Shown: positions 37,734 through 46,720 of the stretch, in pieces
How positions within the stretch are numbered: position 1 is the stretch's first letter
Layout of the letters: every line of letters starts with the position of its first letter
Source of the DNA: Caballeronia udeis
GTDB taxonomy: Bacteria; Pseudomonadota; Gammaproteobacteria; Burkholderiales; Burkholderiaceae
Direction of reading: 5' to 3'
Length of the DNA: 64,000 nt
NCBI RefSeq assembly: GCF_001544555.2
Contig: NZ_FCOK02000013.1
Span: 1-64,000, forward strand
Notes under the pieces: generated by a model
What the model was told of the DNA's origin: nothing
Database searches by the model: none
What the model saw: the letters and a program-made list of their open reading frames with translations, nothing else
Made by a program: the position numbers and the translations under genes

Positions 37734-37890
37734 GATCAATCCGCGCATCGCGACCCGGTGCAATCAGCGCCATGGCGGATGCATTGCGGTGGGCATAAGC
37801 GTGATTGAAAGCCCCATGCAACCGCACATGACCGCACGCCATCCATAAACAAAGCCGGCTTCACGAATTGAAGACCTACCCGCCATGCGT

Positions 37891-37931
37891 GTGACACAGG
37901 TCAACGACCGTTGGAGTTTGCGGCATATAAC
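37891..37931 (+). promoter_or_regulatory. Fnr-type promoter of glutamate decarboxylase
   Basis: GTGACACAGGTCAA at 37891-37904 (one mismatch to TTGAY-N4-RTCAA), 21 nt, then TATAAC (37926-37931), the best -10 of the set (5/6). The start would be near 37938, giving a leader of about 170 nt in a 393-bp intergenic region. Confidence 0.65.
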
Positions 37932-37956
37932 GGTATCAGGTCGAGCGAAGCGGTTG

Positions 37957-37980
37957 TTAGCTGAACCATTAGCTGAACCG
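37957..37980. repeat. Tandem 12-bp duplication in gad leader
   Basis: TTAGCTGAACCA and TTAGCTGAACCG lie head to tail, about 20 nt after the predicted transcription start. Confidence 0.75.
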
Positions 37981-38107
37981 CTATCGAACCTGGCCGGCTC
38001 TTCAAATAGCCGCAACACACTCATTCCTTACGTGGTTGCAATCAACCACTTGGCTTCGAGCACCGCACGTCCGGCATCTCCGCTCAATCTTCTCACCGGA
38101 ATGGTCA

Positions 38108-39493
38108 ATGACATTTCTTAAGCCCGCGCTCAGCAGCGCCGAAGCGAACAATGACGAGTATTCAAGCACTATCTCCGGCGCGTCATTGCCGAAATATCGC
38201 ATTCCCCAAATGCCCTCGGAGCCTCGTGCGGTGTTCGATCTGGTTCGCGACGAGCTTTTCATGGATGGCAATTCGCGTCAGAACGTAGCCACTTTCTGCA
38301 CGACCTATGCGGACGACGAAGTCCGCCGCCTGATGGATCTGTCGATCGACAAGAACATGATCGACAAGGACGAATATCCGCAGACCGCCGAGATTGAAAA
38401 ACGCTGCGTCCACATGCTTGCCGACTTGTGGCATGCGCCGCGTTCGTGGGAGACAACGGGATGCTCGACAACCGGTTCGAGCGAAGCCTGCATGCTCGGA
38501 GGACTCGCGCTCAAATGGCAATGGAAAAAGCGCCGCCTGGCTGAAGGAAAATCGGTCGACAAGCCCAATATTGTGTGTGGGCCCGTGCAGGTGTGCTGGG
38601 ACAAGTTCGCCCGTTATTTCGATGTCGAGCTTCGTCAGGTTCCGCTGAGCGGGGACTCGCTCGGTCTGCAACCGGAGCAGCTTGCTGCCTATTGCGATGA
38701 AAACACCATCGGTGTGGTCGCAACGCTAGGCATTACCTTCACATGCGTTTATGAGCCCGTGAAGGCCCTTGCCGGCGCCCTGGATGCGTTGCAGCGAGAT
38801 GTTGGCCTGGACATCCCCATCCACGTGGATGCGGCCAGCGGCGGATTTGTCGCGCCTTTCATCCAGCCGGATCTGGAATGGGACTTCGCCATTGAACGGG
38901 TGAAATCCATCAACACCTCGGGCCATAAATACGGTCTGGCGCCGCTCGGAGTAGGTTGGGTTGTATGGCGCAGCGTGAAGGACCTGCCGGACGAGCTGAT
39001 CTTCATGGTCGACTATCTTGGCGGCAACATGCCCACGTTCGCGCTCAATTTTTCGCGGCCGGCGGGACAGATCATCGCGCAGTATTACTTGTTGCTCCGG
39101 CTAGGCCACGAGGGCTACAGGCGCATCCAGCAGGAATGTGCCGATACGGCGCAATTCCTGGCGGACGGTCTCGCCAAGCTCAGCACCCTGGAAATGGTGT
39201 ACGACGGCCGCGGTGCGCTGCCCGCAGTTTGCTACAAGCTGCGCCACCCCGATACCGCCGGTTTTTCGCTCTTCGACTTGTCGGACCGTGTTCGTATGCG
39301 GGGCTGGCAAATCGCCTCTTACAAGCTTCCCGCTGATCGCGAGGAAACGATCGTCCAGCGCATCCTGATTCGCCGGGGCATCACGCGCGACATGGCGGGC
39401 CTGCTGCTGAACGACATCAAGCATGCAATCGCTCACCTGCAGGAAAACCCGACGCCCAATTCGAAGGCGGGACCGGGCTTTCACCATGACTGA
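38108..39493 (+). CDS. gadB: Glutamate decarboxylase
   Basis: A 461-residue PLP enzyme that converts glutamate to GABA and consumes a proton, close in length to E. coli GadB (466). It has the PLP lysine in NTSGHKYGLAPLG, the PLP-ring Asp in HVDAASGGF and TTGSSEACMLGGLA. The start at MTFLKPAL (38108) is at the usual family position; the upstream frame covers the leader. It forms an operon with the antiporter 54 bp downstream and lies after a Fnr-type promoter. It gives acid resistance and could link to GABA use. Confidence 0.94.
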   Translation: MTFLKPALSSAEANNDEYSSTISGASLPKYRIPQMPSEPRAVFDLVRDELFMDGNSRQNVATFCTTYADDEVRRLMDLSIDKNMIDKDEYPQTAEIEKRCVHMLADLWHAPRSWETTGCSTTGSSEACMLGGLALKWQWKKRRLAEGKSVDKPNIVCGPVQVCWDKFARYFDVELRQVPLSGDSLGLQPEQLAAYCDENTIGVVATLGITFTCVYEPVKALAGALDALQRDVGLDIPIHVDAASGGFVAPFIQPDLEWDFAIERVKSINTSGHKYGLAPLGVGWVVWRSVKDLPDELIFMVDYLGGNMPTFALNFSRPAGQIIAQYYLLLRLGHEGYRRIQQECADTAQFLADGLAKLSTLEMVYDGRGALPAVCYKLRHPDTAGFSLFDLSDRVRMRGWQIASYKLPADREETIVQRILIRRGITRDMAGLLLNDIKHAIAHLQENPTPNSKAGPGFHHD

Positions 39494-39501
39494 CATTGAT
39501 G

Positions 39502-39525
39502 GCTTAGTTGACAGCTTAGTTGACG
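39502..39525. repeat. Tandem 12-bp duplication between gadB and gadC
   Basis: GCTTAGTTGACA and GCTTAGTTGACG lie head to tail in the 54-bp gap. Confidence 0.75.
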
Positions 39526-39547
39526 ACTTAACGACCAAGGCTCTGAT

Positions 39548-41023
39548 ATGACTGCGACAGCGAAGAAAGGCACTTACCTGAGTGCCACCTCCATCGGCCT
39601 GATGACGGCGGCCGCCGTGGTGACCAGCTTGCGCGGCTTGCCGCTGCTGGCGAAGGAAGAGATGACGATGTTCGTCTATCTCGCGTTCACCGTGATCTTC
39701 TATCTGATCCCGGCGTCACTGATCTCCGCCGAACTTGGCGGCGCTTTCGCCGACCGGCGCGGCGGAATATACACATGGGTGGGCGAGGCATTCGGTAATC
39801 GATGGGGTTTCCTCGCGATCTGGCTGCAATGGATCCAAAACGTGGTGTGGTACCCGGTCGCGCTGACGTTCGGCGCAGCGGCTATCGCCTACACGATCGG
39901 CCGTCCTGAACTGGCGACCAATGGCGTCTACGTGGGCGTGTTTTGTATTGTTGCTTATTGGCTCGCTACCTGGGTGGTGCTGCAAGGCGTCGAAGTGTTT
40001 GCGCGGATCGCCAACTGGACTTTCATTATCGGCACGATTGTTCCCGGGTTCGTATTGCTCGCGTTGCTGGCGTACTGGATCTATACGGGGCACGCGCTCG
40101 GCTGGCAGCATCTGAAGGACCCGGCGCTTTCGGAAGCGGGCCATGCGCGTTATTGGCCTGCGATTCACGGCTTCGGCACCATCGCGTTTCTCGCCGGTAT
40201 TGTGCTGCTGTTTGCTGGTGTCGAAGTCCAGGCCGTACATGTGATGGACATGCGCAACCCGAGCCGGGGTTACCCGGCAGCAATCGGTCTGGGCGCCATC
40301 ATCTCGATCCTGATTTTTGCGCTTGGCGCGTTGCCGATCGCAGGCATTCTTCCGTACGAAAGGATTTCGCTGCAGTCCGGCGTATTCGATACATTCGCAG
40401 CGGTCATCACGGACATCTGGCATATGCAGTGGCTGGTATCGGTGCTGTCGCTGCTGGTGGGCGTGGGCGCCATAAGCGGTGTACTGGCGTGGCTCGGCAG
40501 CCCTTCACGCGGACTGCTTGAAACGGCTCATGAGGGCGAACTGCCGCCGCTGCTGCAAGCGAAAAACAAGCAAGGAATGCCTACGCATATCCTGCTCGTG
40601 CAAGGCTTGATTGTTACCCTGATGTCTTGCTTCTACTTCGTCATCAAGGATGTATCGGTCGCGTTTTTCCTGATCTCGGCCATGACTATCGCGCTGTATT
40701 TGATCGCCTACATGCTGATGTACGCAGCAGCGATAAAACTGCGCTATTCCTCGCCCGATCTCAAGCGTCCGTTCACCGTACCCGGCGGGATCGTGGGGAT
40801 GTGGATTTTTGCGGGCGTGGGCCTCGCGGGCGTGGTGTTCAGCTTCGTGGTGTCGTTTTTCCCGCCCGACCAGTTGCCTGTGGGTTCGCCGGGTATGTAC
40901 ATAGGGCTGGTGACGCTTGGCATTGTGGTGTTTGGCGGCGTTCCGCTGATCATTCATCACTTGCGCCGCGGTAGCTGGGCCGCGCCGGCCGATTCGCCGG
41001 TGCTGAATGCGGCGGCAAAATAA
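39548..41023 (+). CDS. gadC: Glutamate/GABA antiporter-type APC permease
   Basis: A 491-residue amino-acid permease with 12 membrane helices. The helix 1 opening TAAAVVTSLRGLPLLAKEEM and FYLIPASLISAELGGAFADR with GGIYTWVGEAFG match the GadC/glutamate:GABA antiporter group. The position right after a glutamate decarboxylase supports exchange of external glutamate for internal GABA. The C-terminus is shorter than in E. coli GadC (511), so the pH-gating C-plug may be reduced. A strong terminator follows. Confidence 0.87.
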   Translation: MTATAKKGTYLSATSIGLMTAAAVVTSLRGLPLLAKEEMTMFVYLAFTVIFYLIPASLISAELGGAFADRRGGIYTWVGEAFGNRWGFLAIWLQWIQNVVWYPVALTFGAAAIAYTIGRPELATNGVYVGVFCIVAYWLATWVVLQGVEVFARIANWTFIIGTIVPGFVLLALLAYWIYTGHALGWQHLKDPALSEAGHARYWPAIHGFGTIAFLAGIVLLFAGVEVQAVHVMDMRNPSRGYPAAIGLGAIISILIFALGALPIAGILPYERISLQSGVFDTFAAVITDIWHMQWLVSVLSLLVGVGAISGVLAWLGSPSRGLLETAHEGELPPLLQAKNKQGMPTHILLVQGLIVTLMSCFYFVIKDVSVAFFLISAMTIALYLIAYMLMYAAAIKLRYSSPDLKRPFTVPGGIVGMWIFAGVGLAGVVFSFVVSFFPPDQLPVGSPGMYIGLVTLGIVVFGGVPLIIHHLRRGSWAAPADSPVLNAAAK

Positions 41024-41067
41024 GCGGCAAAGCAAGCTGCGAAAACATCATCACCCCGGGCATTAAC

Positions 41068-41103
41068 AACGGCTTCGCTGCGGTTTCCCGCAGCGAAGCC
41101 GTT
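41068..41103. terminator. 16-bp bidirectional terminator
   Basis: AACGGCTTCGCTGCGG and its perfect complement flank a TTTC loop. It lies between gadC and the converging reductase gene, followed by ATCAAAA on the plus strand. Confidence 0.85.
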
Positions 41104-41104
41104 A

Positions 41105-42025
41105 TCAAAACAGGATCACGGTTTTACCCGGACCATGACCCGTCTTGTTGCGCTCGATTGCAGCGGTAGCGTCGCTTAATCCGGCGACTTCAGACACTTC
41201 CACCTTCACCGCGCCTTGATCGATCATGCCCACGATCTCCGCAAGTTGCGCCGCGTCGGGCCGCATCTGAAACCAGATGCCGTGCTTGCCCGGCGGCGTC
41301 TGTGCCGTGACATCCGGCGCAGCCGCGCTCACGATTCTTCCCGCGTCGGCCAACACTTGGCATGAGTTGGCCAGCACCGCGCCACCCACCAGATCGAGGA
41401 CCAGATCGATGTCCCTGGTTCGCTCCCAGAAAGAGGAAGTGCGGTAATCGATGACCTCATCCGCACCCAGCCCACGCAGATAACCCGCGTTGATGCCCTG
41501 AGCGGTCGTGATGACACGCGCCCCGGTACGGCGCGCGAACTGGACGGCGAAACTCCCCACGCCGCCGGCTGCACCATGAATCAATACGGTCTGGCCGCGT
41601 TTCAGTTCTCCCGCTTCGAACAAAGCCTGCCATGCGGTCAGCGCCCCGACCGGGATGGCCGCGGCACGTTCGTCGGTCAGGCTGGCCGGCGTCTTCACCA
41701 GCGTGTTCGAGGCGACCGCCACATAATCGGCGTAGGCGCCAAGTCCGCTCACGGGACCCATGACCCGGTCGCCAATGGCGAACCCGCTCACGTCCTGGCC
41801 GACTTCAATCACCTCGCCGGCAAGTTCAACGCCGAGCGTTGCGGGGAGGGGCAACGGGAAATCGTTCTGCAACCAGCCGTCGCGAATCTTCCAGTCGACA
41901 GCGTTAACTCCCGCGGCCCTGACGCGAACAGTCACCTGACCCGAGGCGGCGGCCGGTATCGCGATGCTGTCAATCTTCAGCGCGTCAGGAACGCCGTAAG
42001 CGTGAATACGAAGAGCGCGGTTCAT
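41105..42025 (-). CDS. NADP-dependent MDR oxidoreductase
   Basis: A 306-residue zinc-free medium-chain reductase of the quinone oxidoreductase type. The NADP motif is HGAAGGVGSFAVQFARR, and LGVELAGEVIEVGQDV is the start of the catalytic domain. No zinc-ligand cysteines are present. It likely reduces quinones or enones with NADPH. Its ATG overlaps the stop of the old yellow enzyme gene (TAATG), so the two flavin/NADPH reductases are translated together. Confidence 0.88.
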   Translation of the reverse strand: MNRALRIHAYGVPDALKIDSIAIPAAASGQVTVRVRAAGVNAVDWKIRDGWLQNDFPLPLPATLGVELAGEVIEVGQDVSGFAIGDRVMGPVSGLGAYADYVAVASNTLVKTPASLTDERAAAIPVGALTAWQALFEAGELKRGQTVLIHGAAGGVGSFAVQFARRTGARVITTAQGINAGYLRGLGADEVIDYRTSSFWERTRDIDLVLDLVGGAVLANSCQVLADAGRIVSAAAPDVTAQTPPGKHGIWFQMRPDAAQLAEIVGMIDQGAVKVEVSEVAGLSDATAAIERNKTGHGPGKTVILF

Positions 42026-43089
42026 TAAGCTTTCTCCAGTGCGGGATAGTCGATATAGCCGGTCGGGCCGGGCGAATAGAACGTGTCGCGGTCAGGCGTG
42101 TTGAGCGATGCACGGTCAAGGAAGCGTTGCGGCAAATCCGGATTGGCGAGATACAGGCCGCCGAATACGGTTGCATCGGCGTTGTCCTGCTCGATCAGTG
42201 CTTGCGCTGTCTCGCTGGTCAACCCGCCGCCTGCCAGATAAGGGCCATCGAACAAGGGGCGCAGGAATGCGCGGTAATCGAATTCGCTGCCGGTCCTGAG
42301 CACATGCAGATACGCCAGCTTGAGTGCGGAGAGCTGCCCGACGAGATATCGATAGGTATCCTGCGGAGTTGCATCGGTCACGTCGTTGAAGCCCATTTCA
42401 GGCGCGATCTTGATACCTACCCGGTCGCTGCCCGCTTCCTGGGACATCGCGCCCAGCACTTCCAGAATGAAGCGCGCGCGATTCGCCAGCGAGCCGCCGT
42501 AAAGATCGGTTCGTTGATTTGTCCCCGATGACAAAAACTGCTCGGGCAGATACCCCGAGGCTGCATGCAATTCAACGCCGTCGAAGCCGGCCAGCAACGC
42601 GTTGCGCGTGGCAAGCCGATACCCCTGGACGAACTCCGCTATCTCACTGGTCTCAAGGGCACGCGGTTGCACGAACTCCTGCGGTCCCGTTGCGGTGAAT
42701 ACCGTCCCGGCGGCCCGGATAGCCGACGGAGCAACCGGCGTTGCGCCGTGCGGCAGAAGGCTCGGATGAGAGATGCGCCCGGTATGCATGAGTTGCAGGA
42801 AGATAAGGCCGCCCTTGGCGTGAACTTCGCCGGTGACGTGCTTCCAAGCCTCGATCTGCGCTTCGGAGTGAATGCCCGGCGTGCGCACGTAGCCTTTGCC
42901 CATCGGCACGGGATAGGCGCCTTCCGTGATGATCAGGCCGGCGTCGGCGCGCTGGCCGTAGTAGTCCACTGCCATGGGCGAGGGCACGCCCGTGGTGTCG
43001 TCGGCGCGTGAACGGGTCATCGGCGCCATCACGAAGCGATTGCGAAGCGTATAGCGGCCAATCCGGGTGCTGCTGAAGAGCGGGTTCAT
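42025..43089 (-). CDS. Old yellow enzyme family alkene reductase
   Basis: A 354-residue FMN enzyme of the NemA/OYE family (FVMAPMTRSRADDTTG, LQLMHTGRISHPS, NQRTDLYGGSLANRARF). The substrate-anchoring motif is LHAASGYLPEQFL: the first His is kept, but the second position, His in PETN reductase and Asn in OYE1, is Ser here. The ATG at 43089 follows AAGGAACTGAT. It is divergent from a LysR regulator, its probable controller, and coupled to the MDR reductase. Confidence 0.9.
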   Translation of the reverse strand: MNPLFSSTRIGRYTLRNRFVMAPMTRSRADDTTGVPSPMAVDYYGQRADAGLIITEGAYPVPMGKGYVRTPGIHSEAQIEAWKHVTGEVHAKGGLIFLQLMHTGRISHPSLLPHGATPVAPSAIRAAGTVFTATGPQEFVQPRALETSEIAEFVQGYRLATRNALLAGFDGVELHAASGYLPEQFLSSGTNQRTDLYGGSLANRARFILEVLGAMSQEAGSDRVGIKIAPEMGFNDVTDATPQDTYRYLVGQLSALKLAYLHVLRTGSEFDYRAFLRPLFDGPYLAGGGLTSETAQALIEQDNADATVFGGLYLANPDLPQRFLDRASLNTPDRDTFYSPGPTGYIDYPALEKA

Positions 43090-43153
43090 ATCAGTTCCTT
43101 GGTTGAGGAGGTGTAGAGACATGTTGCATTGATCCACTCAAGGGATAAATAGC

Positions 43154-43159
43154 TATAAT
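43154..43159 (+). promoter_or_regulatory. Perfect TATAAT -10 before LysR gene
   Basis: TATAAT lies 34 nt before the LysR start. TTGATC at 43129-43134 is a possible -35 with a long 19-nt spacer. A direct repeat TGATCCAC (43130-43137 and 43169-43176) flanks the promoter and could be a regulator site. Confidence 0.45.
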
Positions 43160-43192
43160 TGAAAACAGTGATCCACCAATGGAGCAATCATC

Positions 43193-44083
43193 GTGGAACT
43201 GTTGAGCTATATGCGGTTGTTCGTGGAAGTGGCGCGGACCAAAAGCTTCAGGGGCGCGGCCGAAGCGCTCGACATGCCCAACTCAACGCTGTCGCGGCAT
43301 ATATCGGAGCTGGAGAAGGCGATTGGCCTGCAGTTGCTGCATCGCTCGACACGCAAGGTCGAGCTCACCGCCGCGGGCGAGGTGTATTTCAAGCGGTGCC
43401 AGAGCATTGTCGAAGAGGCGCGCATTGCGCACGAATCCCTGCTTGATGTGGTGGAGCGGCCTAGCGGCACGCTGCGGATATCGATGCCGGTTGATCTCGC
43501 GACCGGTCATCTCGCGCCGATCCTGAGCGATTTCGCCAAGGCTTATCCGCTGATCAGTTTTGAATTTGACGTGACGCCGCGGCGCGTGGATCTGCAGAGC
43601 GATCCGTTCGACCTCGCCATTCGCATCGGAGCGCCGCCGACGACTCCGTCCACGCTCGTCGCACGGCAGATCGCGCTGTTGCCGCGTTATCTCTATGCAT
43701 CGCCCGGTTATCTCAAGGCTGCCGCGCCGCTCACTCATCCCGACGACCTGACGAAACACGTGTTGTGCATCGGACAAGCAATGACGAGCCAGGAGGAGGC
43801 CTGGAGAACCTTTTATCGCGGGGAAGAGGAGGTCAATGTGATGATCGCATCGCGCTTCAGGATGAACAGCGTTGGCCTGAGCCGTGAGCTGGCTGTATCG
43901 GGTGTGGGTATTGCCGTGCTCGATACCGACCTCGCGCATGAGGATGTGGCGTCGGGACGTTTGCGGCGGGTACTGCCGGAGTGGAGTCTTGCGCCGGTCC
44001 CGGTACACGCGATTACCGACACGCGACTCTTGCCGGCAAGGACCCGTTTGTTCATCGACTTCATCAAGGCACGGCTGAATTAG
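43193..44083 (+). CDS. LysR family regulator
   Basis: A 296-residue LysR protein. Winged helix (1-60: FVEVARTKSFRGAAEALDMP, NSTLSRHISELEKAIGLQLL, RSTRKVELTAAGEVYF) and periplasmic-binding-like effector domain (about 90-290, ISMPVDLATGHLAPIL). The start is GTG. It is divergent from the old yellow enzyme/MDR reductase operon, which it probably activates in response to an electrophile or related compound. Confidence 0.9.
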   Translation: MELLSYMRLFVEVARTKSFRGAAEALDMPNSTLSRHISELEKAIGLQLLHRSTRKVELTAAGEVYFKRCQSIVEEARIAHESLLDVVERPSGTLRISMPVDLATGHLAPILSDFAKAYPLISFEFDVTPRRVDLQSDPFDLAIRIGAPPTTPSTLVARQIALLPRYLYASPGYLKAAAPLTHPDDLTKHVLCIGQAMTSQEEAWRTFYRGEEEVNVMIASRFRMNSVGLSRELAVSGVGIAVLDTDLAHEDVASGRLRRVLPEWSLAPVPVHAITDTRLLPARTRLFIDFIKARLN

Positions 44084-44302
44084 TGGGGTCTTTGGCGTCA
44101 GATGTCTCGTCCCCGCACTACCGGCAGGCGTAGCATATGAACCGGCCCCACATCCTTCTCGTTGAACCTGTGAGTCAGTGCGCGCGGTCGCTCAGACAGT
44201 AAGAAAGGTAAGAAGGGAAAGTAAGGCAGGAGAAAGGGAACCGAGCCTCAACGTTCTTATCCGCTAATGGTATTGCCGCTTCTCGATCAACCGGGAGACG
44301 CC

Positions 44303-46273
44303 GTGACAGCCGTTCAAAAGATCTGGGGTGTACTGGTAGGCAAGCCGCTCGATCCTCTCGATCCGCGCACGCGCCATGTGATCGCCGTCACGCCTCTGCT
44401 TGCTTGGGTCGGGCTGGGTGCCGACGGTTTGTCCTCCTCCTGCTACGGTCCCGAAGAAGCGTTCCTGGCGCTCGGTCAGCACACGCCGCTGGCGTTGATC
44501 CTTGCCCTGGCGACCGCGGCGACCGTCTTTATCATCGCGCTGGGCTACAACCAGGTCATCGAGCTGTTTCCGACTGGCGGAGGCGGATACCGGGTGGCGA
44601 CTGCGTTGCTGGGATCAAGCCCGGGGCTTGTCTCGGGGGCCGCGCTGCTGGTCGACTATGTGCTGACAATCGCGACATCGCTCGCGAGCGGTGTCGACGC
44701 GTTCTTCAGTTTGTTGCCGGTCAGCGCGCAGGCATTCAAACTCGCGACCGAACTGACGTTGATCGTCCTGATGACCGGCCTGAATTTCCGCGGCATGAAG
44801 GAATCGATCCTTGTGCTGTTGCCTATCTTCCTCGGCTTTGTCGTGCTGCATCTCGGACTGATCATCTATGGCGTAGCGGTTCACAGCGATCATCTGGCGG
44901 CCGTCGTGCCGGGCGCCGTGGCGGAAGCGCACAGCATGTCGCACACGCTCGGGCCGCTCGTGGTCGTGGCGCTGCTGATGCGGGCGTTCTCGCTGGGCGG
45001 CGGGACCTACACGGGGCTGGAAGCCGTGTCGAACAACGTCAACATGCTGGCCGATCCGCGTGTACCGAACGGCAAGGTGACCATGTTCTACATGGCCACG
45101 TCACTGGCGTTCACGGCGGGCGGCATCATCCTGCTTTACATGTTGTGGCATGCCCAGCCGGTCGAAGGCCAGACGCTCAACGCGGTGGTGTTCGGCAGCG
45201 TGATCGAGCACCTGGGACTGGGCTCGGCGTTCGCTCGTCATGCCTTGCTGGCGGTTGTGCTGGCGCTTGAAGCGGGATTGCTGCTGGTCGGTGCGCAAAC
45301 GGGCTTTCTGGATGGCCCCGCGGTGTTGTCGAACATGGCTTCCGATTCATGGGTGCCACGCCATTTCCGCGACCTGTCCACGCGCCTGGTCAGGCAGAAC
45401 GGCATTGTGGTGATGGGCATAGCAAGCCTCGTGATCCTGATGTGGACAAAAGGCAATGTAGACATCCTCGTCGTGCTGTACAGCATCAACGTGTTCCTGA
45501 CCTTCAGCTTGTCGCTGCTCGGTTTGTGCACGTACTGGTGGCAGCATCGCCACGACGGGCGGGGCTGGGTGAGGCCGTTCGTGCTGTCGGCGCTGGGTCT
45601 CTCTGTGACGAGTGCCGTGCTGGTCATCACGCTGATCGAGAAGTTCACGGCAGGCGGCTGGCTGACTGTGCTGGTGACCAGCGCAGTGATCGCCGCGTGT
45701 TTCCTGATCAAGCGCCATTACAGCGACACGCGTGCGCAGCTCGCTCGCGAAGATTCGCTTTTCTCGGACCTGCAGCTCGCTGCCAGCGAACCCGACGTCG
45801 CTAAGCCGGACCCGTCCCGGCATACTGCGATCCTGCTGGTCGGCAAGCATCGCGGGGCCAGCATGCATGCGCTTTTGTGGGTCAACCGACTGTTTCCCGA
45901 TCACTTCAAGAACTTTATCTTCCTCGCCGTTGGCGAGGTCGACGCGCAAAGCTACGAAGGCGCGGAGCACTTGGAGCGGCTGCAGAAAACGATCCAGTCA
46001 TCGCTTGAGTATTATGTTTCGTACTGCCGCCGGCACGGCATTCCGGCTGACTACCGGATTGCCTTCGGCACGCATCCCATAGGCGAATTCATGAAACTCG
46101 CGGAGGCTACGATGGACGAGTTTCCAGACAGCGTGTGTTTTGCCAGCAAGCTGATTTTCAAGCGCGTCAATTTCCTGACCGCATGGTTGCACAACCAGAC
46201 GCCGGTCGAAATCCAGACGCGCCTGCATCAGCAGGGCAAGCAGATGGTGCTGTTGCCGATGAACGTAGGGTGA
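44303..46273 (+). CDS. APC permease with C-terminal stress-like domain (KimA-like)
   Basis: A 656-residue protein. About 12 membrane helices (residues 40-475) carry the segment GLGADGLSSSCYGPEEAFLA and GYNQVIELFPTGGGGYRVAT, found in the APC branch that includes the potassium importer KimA. The last 150 residues are soluble and UspA-like (TAILLVGKHRGASMHALLWV). I chose a GTG at 44303 with GGGAG 5 nt upstream; an ATG at 44267 has no ribosome site. K+ or an amino acid is the likely cargo; a kdp K+ pump is also in this window. Confidence 0.82.
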   Translation: MTAVQKIWGVLVGKPLDPLDPRTRHVIAVTPLLAWVGLGADGLSSSCYGPEEAFLALGQHTPLALILALATAATVFIIALGYNQVIELFPTGGGGYRVATALLGSSPGLVSGAALLVDYVLTIATSLASGVDAFFSLLPVSAQAFKLATELTLIVLMTGLNFRGMKESILVLLPIFLGFVVLHLGLIIYGVAVHSDHLAAVVPGAVAEAHSMSHTLGPLVVVALLMRAFSLGGGTYTGLEAVSNNVNMLADPRVPNGKVTMFYMATSLAFTAGGIILLYMLWHAQPVEGQTLNAVVFGSVIEHLGLGSAFARHALLAVVLALEAGLLLVGAQTGFLDGPAVLSNMASDSWVPRHFRDLSTRLVRQNGIVVMGIASLVILMWTKGNVDILVVLYSINVFLTFSLSLLGLCTYWWQHRHDGRGWVRPFVLSALGLSVTSAVLVITLIEKFTAGGWLTVLVTSAVIAACFLIKRHYSDTRAQLAREDSLFSDLQLAASEPDVAKPDPSRHTAILLVGKHRGASMHALLWVNRLFPDHFKNFIFLAVGEVDAQSYEGAEHLERLQKTIQSSLEYYVSYCRRHGIPADYRIAFGTHPIGEFMKLAEATMDEFPDSVCFASKLIFKRVNFLTAWLHNQTPVEIQTRLHQQGKQMVLLPMNVG

Positions 46274-46338
46274 GGGTGACAATTCGTGAACCGTAGTTGT
46301 ATGCGCGGGCGGTTATGCTCACGCGTTACCGCGTACCC

Positions 46339-46577
46339 CTACGCCGGTGCGCCATACATTCTGCGCAATTCCAGATTCACCTTGAGCACCTTGATCAGCG
46401 GCTCGCCCACCAGACCGCCAAACGGGGCGACGAGCTGCCCAGCCTGCGGTCCGGTAGCATAGCGTGCAATCGGCTCCAGCATGCGGGCCACGCGATCGAA
46501 CAGTAGATAGTTCGTATAACTTATTGTGGGTGACTCGGACGCCGTGAAAATGTATATAAAAATAAATGAATCCCATG
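46339..46577 (-). pseudogene. Possible gene remnant, C-terminal fragment
   Basis: A 79-codon open stretch ending at a TAG at 46339, with no ATG and a TAA just upstream. The translated part (NYLLFDRVARMLEPIARY, VGEPLIKVLKVNLELRRMYG) looks like a genuine protein end with good codon use, but the DNA before it is AT-rich and non-coding in character. I cannot name the family. A truncated gene is more likely than a short functional one starting at an internal GTG. The rest of 46274-46720 shows nothing else. Confidence 0.3.
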
Positions 46578-46720
46578 TTTACCCGGAATTTTGATGCCGG
46601 ATCCGGTCAATCGGTCAGCCCGGTTCGCCAGGGTGACGGACGGTGCAATCGGCAGGCGGATCAGCGGGCGCGCGGCACTGGCGCTATGCTACCGGTTCCG
46701 CCCAACCAAGGACCAATGTC

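Noticed and set aside
37885-38121. A 78-codon plus-strand frame between the CBS-BON gene and gadB
   Set aside because: It covers the Fnr box, the -10 and a tandem repeat, has no ribosome site, and runs past the gadB start in another frame.
43129-43142. TTGATCCACTCAAG before the LysR gene as a ninth Fnr box
   Set aside because: The half-sites are one base too close together. The nearby perfect TATAAT suggests an ordinary promoter.
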